A stretch of DNA of 64,000 nucleotides. Origin: Fragilaria crotonensis (Eukaryota > Bacillariophyta > Fragilariophyceae > Fragilariales > Fragilariaceae). The translations under genes were made by a program, and so were the position numbers. How positions within the stretch are numbered: the first letter of the stretch is position 1; each line of letters starts with the position of its first letter. Below are positions 55,483 through 64,000 of this stretch, in pieces. The notes under the pieces were generated by a model that worked only from the letters and a program-made list of their open reading frames with translations, ran no database searches and was not told the DNA's origin. The stretch is from positions 62,001 through 126,000 of the forward strand of contig JAKSYS010000024.1 in NCBI GenBank assembly GCA_022925895.1. Reading direction: 5' to 3'.

Positions 55483-56691
55483 TTACCTTTTCCATAGGAG
55501 TTGGACCGCCAACAATGCTGTCACCGCAGCAGCCGTGTACAATTGTATGGCATTACCATACCACACCCGTTCCACGTCCTTCGAAGGACCACCCTTACGA
55601 AGTAGATGATGAGACATGTGAAAGTTCTCAAACAATCTGACCAAATTACGTTCCAGCATGGCAACTGTCACTTTGCCCACTTGTGGTACATACACGACAC
55701 CGGGTATCCGCAAAAGTTCCTCTTCATCGACATTCTTGAACGATGCAACATTCACGACTGTCGTATTGGGTTGGATCCATTCCGTGACGAGTCGGTAGGC
55801 CTTGGTGGGAACTCCTGTCACGACAATGTGAGACTGTCGGACACACGATTCGACCGTGACCGTCGCCTTGTCGCACTGGTGGAGACGGCCGCCGGTAAAT
55901 AGGTATATGGAATCAATATCAATCGAGTAGACAGTGGCGCCGTCGTTGGCCAACATGGCTGCCAATGGACGGCCCACAATTTCCGATCGATTAATGACAG
56001 TGACAATTTTGCCTGCCATTGTTTGTCCAACTGGTTTGTGAATGTCGTGCACTCCTGGACAGTGTTCGAGGATTTTGACGACGGAAAGGGCCGTGCAGGG
56101 GAGCAAGCATTTGATGTTGTTGGTGGGGTAATCCAGAAAGCGAACGTTGCGGTATAAGTTGGTACGATAGGTATGGCAGAGACCCTCCACGTCGCATTGA
56201 ATGGATACACTGTCTCGGAGGTAGTCGTCGTGTGATACGCCGCTGAATGATTCTACTTGACCGAAAATTGGATAGTAGACAATAATGCCATGAACTCGCG
56301 GATCCTCGTTGGCATCAACCAAGACTCTTTCAACGTCAAGGGGATCGTCAACAACTCTTAATTCGTATCGAAGTCCATCGTTGCGACAAGCCTTTCCTGT
56401 CCATTCGGCATACTGTTTGGCCGCTGGGTCCTTGTTGGCCAAAATCCCCACCAAGAGAGGGGCAGCTGGAGAGAACATGGTGTAAGTTTTGAACTTGTCG
56501 GGTCAATGGGTCAATGGGTCAATGCATCAATGGAGCATCGCAACAACACATGCACACTCACCGATACCTTCCTTTTTGAGCCTTTCGACCTTGTCTTTAA
56601 TTTCTTGACGAAACGACGACGCGATGACGGCCGCATCGACTTTGATTCCCTTTTCGGGAGAGGCAGTGATGAGCGGGGCAGGATTCGACAT
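55483..56691 (-). CDS. methylenetetrahydrofolate dehydrogenase (NAD+), MTD1-like, with C-terminal membrane anchor
   Basis: Minus strand, exons 56691-56562 and 56465-55483, with a 96-nt GTGAGT...CCAG intron, give 370 aa. Splicing joins KKEGIGAAPLLVGILANKDP, the usual entry into the catalytic domain. Marks are DVEGLCHTY, CLLPCTALSVVKIL, VINRSEIVGRPLAAMLANDGATVYS (FolD/MTD1 NAD(P)-binding loop) and VYVPQVGKVTVAMLERN. Overall it follows yeast MTD1 rather than bacterial FolD: it should oxidise 5,10-methylene-THF to methenyl-THF with NAD+ and lacks an obvious cyclohydrolase part. About 45 residues follow the normal end, closing with a hydrophobic helix (TAAAVTALLAVQLLW) and KR, typical of tail anchors of outer mitochondrial or ER membrane. 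The intron has GACCCATT tandem repeats. Confidence 0.9.
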
Positions 56692-58129
56692 GCCTTTTAT
56701 TGACAACGACTCAAGAAGTTGTATACTATGAAACGAATTTGATGGTTTTGGTTTTCGTTGTTATGAGACACACAGGAGTATGATGTGTATCATGTATCAT
56801 GACATGTGTATGTGGTATGTGGTGAAACGAAACGAGAGAGAAGTGCCAATTATGAAGTATGCATACATTCAGAACGGAGTCTGAGATACTACAGGTAGTG
56901 TTGCGAGAGGAGACGTCCTACCGGTACAGTAATCGGAGTGCAGTATATGTGCCGTATCTGTACGTGTACTGCGTATTACTCAAAGAGATGTGCAAGCAAT
57001 TGCTATTGCAGTATGGTAGCAGCCAGTACCTCCGAGTATGCATCAAAGACGGGAATTTCAAACCCAGCCCACCCAAACCCACGGCCCACCCAAACCCATT
57101 GGGTTAAGGGTGGGTTTTGGGTGAGCTCAGGATTTCATGGGTGGGTCTGGGTGGGCCGGCAAATCATAGCAAAAAATGACAGTAGATGTTTGCTACCGGT
57201 AGTAGTAGAACCATCTACTCCAGTACTAACTACTGGGTTTGGGTGGGTTTGGGTAGGTCTTGGTAGATCGTATGGGTTCTGGGTGGGTTTGGGCTGGTAC
57301 TTCCGTGAGCGTAGCTTTACGTGGGTACCCATGGGTTTGATATTTTCAGAAATTCCCGTCTCTGGTATGCATACCTGGTACAAGTACTCCGAGTACAAGT
57401 ACGCTGAAAGGGCGCAATTCGAAAATCTGTCGATTTGGGGGATTTTGAAATTGTTGGTTGAGAGACTTGCTCCTCCTTCCTCCCCTGTTTAAGATATTGG
57501 ATTCCAGATTCTCAATGCAACAGTACCGGTACTATCGCTTCCACTAATATACAGTACAAGGACATTTCAACGTACTGTACAACTCCTACGGTAGTCTGTG
57601 TGCGACTGATTTGAAATGCCTGTGACTTGCGCCTTGCGACATCCGACAGCCACATGCGCTAGCGAATTTGAAACAGTCATTCTGTGAAAACAGTCGCATG
57701 AGTCATGAGAAAGGGAGGAACGTGGCTGCCTTTGTTGTTCTGCGAACATTGTTCGTTCCTCGCCGTACAATCAATACCATCTGACACTGCCGGCCAATAA
57801 TTCTTCTTCCCTTCCGTTCGCAGGCATTCGCATCAAGACGTTACTTGTTACACACACACTCTTTCGGCGACAATCTTTTAAAGTACTTCAACGCCGTTCA
57901 CGGCGTGACAACCATACTCAGTGTACAATTGTGTACTCGAGTACTGTCGTACGAACTACCCGCTTGGCACGACACGCACATCGCATCCGTACATTTGTCA
58001 CACAACAATCATTGCAACGAGTTTCGAAGCTAGAGCGACGAACCAGAACATCAAGAAGATCAAACAACCAGGTACCAGGTACTCTCTTTACAACAAACAA
58101 ACATTCAAACACCCCCAGATACGTTGATC
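56692..58129. other. intergenic region with G-rich cluster
   Basis: About 1.4 kb, no gene recognised. 57060-57330 is a cluster of GGGTTTGGGTGGG-like words on the plus strand and their complements, irregular and interrupted. GTAC words occur at 56920-56960 and 57360-57410. The 184-aa frame over this cluster has Gly/Trp/Val-rich repeats and is an artefact of the repeat. Confidence 0.5.
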
Positions 58130-58423
58130 ATGTCCAGCAACAACTCCTTCCCGTTGATTGAGTCGGATCCAGTGACTCCCGTCAGCATTGACCGTAAAGT
58201 GATCTCCAAGCCATCACCACTGACAGCTCGAGCCTCGTCTACATCATCAGTGAAGAGCAACAAGGAAGTGCCAATGTATTGGAGTGCCTATTGCAACGTT
58301 GACAAGAAGGATTGGTCGCGCATTGAACACATTGGCGTTCCATCCGATGGTATTATCTGGCCTTCACAAAATGCCGACCAAATGTTTCAGTGCATTCGAG
58401 GAGGCAAGAAGAAGGGTGATTGA
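58130..58423 (+). CDS. hypothetical small protein (97 aa)
   Basis: ATG at 58130, intronless. The Ser/Pro-rich first half (SKPSPLTARASSTSSVKS) looks disordered; the second half looks folded and aromatic-rich (MYWSAYCNVDKKDWSRIEHI, then IIWPSQNADQMFQCI), and it ends in a basic GGKKKGD. No domain is recognised. The A/C-rich leader just before the ATG and the codon pattern support a real gene. It has no signal peptide or membrane helix. Confidence 0.55.
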   Translation: MSSNNSFPLIESDPVTPVSIDRKVISKPSPLTARASSTSSVKSNKEVPMYWSAYCNVDKKDWSRIEHIGVPSDGIIWPSQNADQMFQCIRGGKKKGD

Positions 58424-59524
58424 ATACAAGGAACTACGACCGAGGACTGAACATCCGGGGCACTGAGTTAAATCACTGCGCCGGAATACAATCTGTTCGC
58501 ACACACATTACACACACAAACACACCAAGTATCACCGGGGACAATTGGTACGGTGACCATGCTTTCAGTTTTCCCACTGCGTATTGAATAACTTTGTATT
58601 ATAATAGATTGTTTATGGTTTATGGTTTATGGTAATAGCTGGACCAACACTTTTGAAATGTTACACGGGAGAAGAGAGAAATGAAACGATCATCACGTGC
58701 TTCCGTCCCCCAGGATGGTTAGTTCGAGGAACATGGAAAGGTAGTCTTGGAGTGTTCCGGAATCTGGAATTCAACTGGGAGAACGACCTGGGCGAGGGAA
58801 CTTTGTCGCGAAGCAACGAGACGGTAACATGTAACCATAGCTTCGTCCGAGGAATGCTAGAGCACCTACTCGGATTCCTTTTATTGGTCGACAACCAGGC
58901 GATTCTAGAGTGTGGCCATAGACATGCGTTTTGTCAAAGCCTGCTCGGAAGCATCATCTGCTGGAATCACTCCACGCCTCCACGGTGATGATACAAATCG
59001 AAACTCAGGGACTCGAGGTCTAAAGATCTGTCGAGAACTCACTTGACGGATTCGGTGAGATGTGGGATTGATTCCACGACTTGAAGATCGGACGAAACTG
59101 CATGATAGATGCAAAAAGGAAGTGCTACAAGAACCTGTTACGGCGTAGTGCTTGGATTACAGATTACAGGTTTCAGACCTCGAAGGTCAAGGGTTAGGTC
59201 TACGGCAGTCCCATTTGCCACAATCAACCCTCGTTTTCCATTCGTGAATTGGTTTTAATGATTTTACGATTGAAACTGCATCACGTTAGTGCATCTCCAA
59301 TCGTACAAACGCAAATCGCTACATAAATACAAACAATTGGGGTGCACTTGTTTTGCCCAATTCCATCACTATCATATTCTCTCATCGTGAATCAGGCAAT
59401 CATGCAACACTTTGTGACAGACCCATCGGTTCCGGTACAACCGCGGACTGGTTTGCTGCAACCTCCTTCCTCCAACCAAACACTGGGGGACACTTTTGCC
59501 TTCTTCTTTGACTCCTACTATGTT
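58424..59524. other. intergenic region
   Basis: About 1.1 kb. The plus-strand frame 58629-58988 lacks protein-like composition, and neither strand shows a recognisable domain. TTTATGGTTTATGGTTTATGG at 58610-58632 is a short tandem repeat. Confidence 0.35.
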
Positions 59525-59749
59525 TCATTTCTCCAACTTTAGAAGCGATCGATCATGCAACTTTCTCAGCTCGAATACATGTTGCAAAAGGTCATGGAAA
59601 AACTCATCGGTAAGTGGGAACCTGTTCCTAAATTGCTCCTTCCGAAGCGATTGTCTTCGCCATTGGCAGTGACGGTCCTTCAAAGATTGAATAAACGAGT
59701 TGATCCAATGGCCTTCATTGTCCGTCACTGTGAATTTGATGTTGAACAC
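59525..59749 (-). pseudogene. possible transposase fragment
   Basis: A minus-strand frame of 74 aa reading RKEQFRNRFPLTDEFFHDLL and then HVFELRKLHDRSLLK. The FRxRFxL...F..LL pattern recalls the N-terminal part of PIF/Harbinger-type transposases. There is no catalytic part nearby. This is a weak call, and it could be chance. Confidence 0.25.
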
Positions 59750-61300
59750 TCCTGGCTTTGAGCAGGCATAGCCTGCATCACATGGTGGTTTTTAGTGAGT
59801 TGATATACTTGTTGTCATTCTCAGTGACTGTTTATGTTGACTAATATGGTAACTTTTGAAATTGAATGGTGAGCAGAAGGTGATGACAGCTCCTTCCTTC
59901 TCCTCGTCTTTCTCCTCCGTCGAGAAGGTGCCTTTGTTGACAGCATAGGGTGCTGGTGACCACCGACGCCTTCTAGTTCCATCCCCAGAGTGACCTTCTC
60001 ATCATCACCAGGTATTGTGGACCACCACCACCGGTGGTCACCACTCCTCCATTTGAATCATCCTTGCACGTGAATGATAATGCAGCCTACACACCGACCC
60101 TGCCCGCCTGACCAACCTTCTCCTTGGGTGCAGAGGACATTCCGTAAAGGTAATTGTAGCCAAACCAACCGCTCGCGGATTGCGACGTCCCACGTCCCAC
60201 AGATCTCTACGCTGGAAGCAAACCTTCACCGCGCACTAGAGATCCTAGCGCGATCACCTGAGGGCTCTCTGAACATGATGATACCAACAATAAGGCAGCA
60301 ACATGACAACTAATGACAAGTTGTTAACCCCTGTTGGGGGAAACATCCAATCCAGAGTTTGCATGTGCCAACCAGCCAGAAAAGCAAGCAATCCCCCCTC
60401 TTCACTGTCAGTGATAAGGCACCACATTATCACAAAGGACAGATTGCTAATCCCTGCCTGGGGTGAAGGCAACTGAACCAGAGTTCTTACTATGTGCCAG
60501 AAAAGCAAGCAGTTCCCCTCCTCTTCAGACAACAACAAGCATGAATGTATATCTCCTATGTGTGCCAGGCACAAAGAAGGCAACTGTGTGAATGTCCATA
60601 TCTTGAAGCATTTCCTGCAAAACAGTGTATCAATTTAACCGAAAGTACTACGTACAAGGCATGCACTGCCCATGTGGGACCTCATGCCAAAACTTTCCTT
60701 CCCCAAGAATGTGAGACAATAAAGTAATTGTTCATGTTATAAATTTTGACATGGCAACAATACCCTCACTTAGGTAGCCATAGATGTGCTAAATTCTAGC
60801 AAACATTCTAGCGACACATGCTGGAAATTCCAAACCTAATAGGTCAGTTCCTAAGGTAAGTCTTGTCACATATGTAAATTTCAAACCTAATAGGTCAGCT
60901 CTTAAGGTACTAACAGTAATTTACCTTAAGTCCTCAGTATTGACGTATCACAGCACTTAACCAATCATACACAAAAGTACAAGCTTTTTCATAGGACCCA
61001 GTGAGTGTAAACAAACATTGGAGTATACCCACCAATTAATCGTGGCATTTACTGGCACGATTGGCGAATATTGCTAAGAAATTAGAAAGCCTTGATTCAT
61101 TAACACTGCAATATTTATTTCCAATGGTAGTAGCTTACCACAAAGCACTGTACACTGGTTTTAGAAATGATTTCTGTTGATACACCCATTCAGATTGACT
61201 TGGAATGAGCAGTAGCTACATGCAACATGAGCGCCAACTCTTCAAATCTAAATGGGATAAGTGACCAAAAGTACTTGGTGCTCAAAACTTTTCTTGCTCA
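59750..61300. other. CpG-poor decayed region with short duplications
   Basis: About 1.5 kb without a gene. 60285-60540 contains two diverged copies of a roughly 125-bp unit (shared CCAGAAAAGCAAGCA and CCAGAGTT words). At 60832-60860 and 60887-60912 CAAACCTAATAGGTCAG recurs. CpG is scarce throughout. Confidence 0.45.
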
Positions 61301-62480
61301 CCACAAGTGTTGAAACTTGTTCCCACAATCGCATACTACTACAACAGAGGAACCGTGGCGACTACAAAGGGATGAGATCATGGAAACAAGCATAGTAACA
61401 AACCGTCTGCATCCAACAAATCAGACTCCGCATCTTCATACGACAAGACGAAGACAGCATCAGTTTCAAAGACGAAATTGCAGAAGCAAAGACGTCATAT
61501 CAAAGAAGACGACCACGATGACAACAGAGATTCTGCTTCACCGTCTAGCCCGGACCAGATATATGAAACAAGTGACAGAGAAGAAAATGGTGACCATGAA
61601 CAAGAGTGGGATATGGAGTAGGAGGACATGCTTCCCTGCAGGGGTACCAAGGAACCATATTTGTCAGATGATGATGATGACGACCTTGAAGATGATGACT
61701 ATGCTGTTCGTGGGAGACGTGGAACAAGATCGTCAAGAGCTGCGCAAAATTTGGAGGGGTTGGTAGGAGTAAGTGGTACGTCAGCAAAAAAGTCCTTCAC
61801 ATCGGAAAACAGGAGATCATCGCAGATACTAGGGTTGAAACTTACGTCAGAAAACATATATTTCGAGTCGTCAAGTTTACCAGCAATGGACACATTGCTT
61901 TTGTTAAGGCTTTGAGGACTTGAAAGACCACAAGTGTGTGGCCAACCGAGATCATGTGCAATTCCAGATGATATATAAAAGTGTTTTTAACCACACTTTA
62001 TAAAGAGAGAGCACCTGCAAGCAGGCAGAGAGGAGAGCATCATGATGAAGAAGGAACTGAAAAGATAAAAGGAAGATGGTCAAATGGATATGTTCTCAAT
62101 TGACAAATTGCAGATAAGGAGAGCAACGGCGTCAGAAAGGGAGGATGAAGCATTTCTCTGGTTCTATGGAACATTTCATGAGTGTGTCTGCGGCCTGATG
62201 TACTGGGTGTGCAAAAGTCTAAGCAATTACTGTTGCAGGTGACAAGCTCGGCCACAAACACGGCAAGTTGGTGACCATAAAGCAATGAGGCTCTTGCTCT
62301 CCTTCTCTACAACAACAACATTGAGAATTGGCTCAACACTTTTCAGCAAGAGGAACAAAAGCGGCTACAGACCCCAGCAGTACCACAACCGAGAAGCAAG
62401 GGAGGGAAAGGCCCACAAAGGAAAGGGAAAAAGGCAAGTATACTGAACAAAAAAGGCAACCGCAACTATGAGGATGGAGC
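61301..62480 (+). pseudogene. decayed gene of mobile-element type, unknown family
   Basis: Pieces of protein-like text appear in different frames: an acidic, Ser/Lys-rich part (about 61390-61620; then YLSDDDDDDLEDDDYAV near 61660), KVLHIGKQEIIADTRVETYV near 61790-61840, HIFRVVKFTSNGHIAFVKAL to 61915, and YKERAPAS near 62002. The run of a basic/aromatic core after an acidic linker resembles proteins repeated many times in diatom genomes, but I cannot name the family. Several frame changes and stops mean it is not functional. It is CpG-poor. Confidence 0.35.
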
Positions 62481-64000
62481 CGCAAAGGAATGGCAAGGTA
62501 TGACAATTTCTATCACTTGGTGAAGGCTGATTGTGCATGTGAACAAGCCACGGATATGGAGTTCAGTGAACTGCTAAAACACTGTACTGCATTGAAAAGA
62601 AATGGAACACATGGTGAAGGTAGTCAACACTCAGCGGACAGAAGATGCGTTACTAGAACAGAGTGGAAGCACATTGGTAGTACTTGGAATAACAAAGCAT
62701 TCTGTCAACATGCACAATTACTTTGATCATCATTACATACGGAAAGAAAACCACAATAAGTCAATTCACCACTTTTGGACATGTGATGATCAATAAACAG
62801 TGTCATTTAATGTAGTTACTTAATAGACTCACATATTGTAGTCATGCAATCAATGTTCAAAGCATTTACATATTTTTAACTGTTAGGACACTCAATTTGT
62901 ATAAAATTAATCAGACACATTAGTTGTAGTCAATTATTAATGTGAAAAATAAGCAGCATGAAATGGACAACGTGACAAATAATCAGCGTATATCATTTCA
63001 TTTAACTTAAAGATGCCATTATAATTAATTTAGATATTGGATATACAATGCACATAGTGATAAAATGAAACAAAATTTGTTTGATTCTGCTTTTTATGTT
63101 TATCAAGTAATTGTTTTGAAATGTCACGATAATCTTAAAAATGTTTAATCACTTTGAAATGTTGTTTTTGTAGTTATATTATGTTGAATAATCCCTGTTC
63201 ACTAACCATATATATTGAAACCATTTTTTATTTGAAAGTCACCAAATTCCACCTTGTGATGTGCCTGCTGACTCATGTTGGACCTGAATGTTGTTTACCG
63301 TATCCAAAGTCCCATCAAATGATAAAACTTGCCCGATAGATACTTGGCACCGTTGTGTTTGAACTGACAACATTGGCAATGGGGCTTCTATCACTGCTGT
63401 CAGTGTAGCATATTTGCCAGACTTTCTGCACTGTTTCACTTCTTGATGTATTGTTGAGTGCTTGTGTCTTTGTTGGGCCCAAAGACATATCCACCGTTCT
63501 ATCAAGGTTGTGGAAGGTCTTGTTTCTACTTGGATTACGAGTTCTCGGTGTCAACTACCTTGCATGTCCCCTCCAAGAAATGCCGGCCATCCGTACTTGT
63601 TATGCATAATCTTTTCCTCTAACGGGGGTATGCTCCCATGGCTGTTACACACCAACATCTCAATATCTCCATTGTGAAACTTTGCGATTGCGAAGGCAGC
63701 AAAGATTCCACGTACAATTGATACCAAAAGCTACAGGTACTAGTAGAATAGAAGTCCTTTTTTGAGCACGTGAGCATGTGCAATGTGCACTCGAACAGCT
63801 CGGATTGGATGTTGTATAGTGTATAGTATTAGTATGATACTATGATCCTACAGTATAGACGTATCAGATATGAAATATACTGGACTACTTGTACTGCTTG
63901 TATACAGATACATGTACTGGTATGATACAAGTACAGTACAGTGGTCTCATACTCGGAGTATATAGTATATGTCATACATGCATACTGGAGTACTCCGTAA
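62481..64000. other. A/T-rich CpG-poor tail of the window, ending in GTAC-rich spacer
   Basis: 62770-63250 is very A/T-rich and nearly free of CpG. 63250-63700 is less biased but has no convincing gene. From 63720 to the end, GTAC/TAGTAC/GTATAGTAT words return in the density seen in the gene-rich half. Confidence 0.4.

Noticed and set aside
57060-57330. Internal telomere repeat
   Set aside because: The words vary (GGGTTT, GGGTGG, GGGTAG) and show no regular TTAGGG-type period.
56938-57492. 184-aa frame rich in Gly/Trp/Val
   Set aside because: It is a translation of the G-rich repeat cluster and has no other protein-like part.

Overview
The window looks like nuclear DNA of a diatom, probably a pennate. 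Signs are compact genes with 0-1 short GT-AG introns (about 60-230 nt), a Ty1/copia pol of the diatom (CoDi-like) type, a yeast-type MTD1 dehydrogenase, a two-gene-era mitochondrial S16, and a secreted SET / aminopropyltransferase / AdoMet-decarboxylase-like fusion of the kind expected in silica-forming algae. All identifications come from reading translations by eye; no search was run.

Layout. 1-2.6 kb: non-coding, rich in nested hairpins. 2.6-5.0 kb: broken Ty1/copia remnant. 5.7-26.8 kb: gene-rich segment: NDUFB8-like complex I subunit (+), glucose-6-phosphate 1-epimerase (+), the SET-aminopropyltransferase-AdoMetDC fusion (+), a small one-helix membrane protein (+), a 975-aa Cys-rich low-complexity protein (-), an RGG/Q/H-rich protein (+), a secreted P/A/S/E-repeat and Lys/Ser-rich wall-like protein (-), CTP synthase (-), mitochondrial ribosomal protein bS16m (-). 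Between them lie long spacers extremely rich in GTAC tetranucleotides.

27.0-45 kb is a nest of mobile DNA: a TA-flanked Tc1/mariner-IS630-like transposon inserted into a DIRS-end remnant, an open hAT transposase gene, a 253-bp-arm palindrome, a 188/377-bp satellite array, and a whole-looking, GC-rich DIRS-like retroelement with 201-bp direct repeats. 45-55 kb holds two related Harbinger-like MITEs, two near-identical copies of an unrecognised multi-pass membrane protein gene, and three pseudogene fragments of a D-2-hydroxyacid dehydrogenase, one with a strong CpG-decay pattern. 55.5-58.4 kb returns to host genes: MTD1-like methylenetetrahydrofolate dehydrogenase with an added C-terminal membrane anchor (-) and a 97-aa orphan (+). 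58.4-64 kb is mostly decayed, CpG-poor sequence with relics of mobile-element-like genes.

Functional themes: one-carbon/nucleotide metabolism (CTP synthase, MTD1), mitochondria (bS16m, NDUFB8-like), and, most interesting, possible biosilica chemistry: a secreted enzyme joining a SET lysine-methyltransferase-like domain to polyamine-synthesis-like domains, about 8 kb from a secreted Lys/Ser-rich repeat protein.
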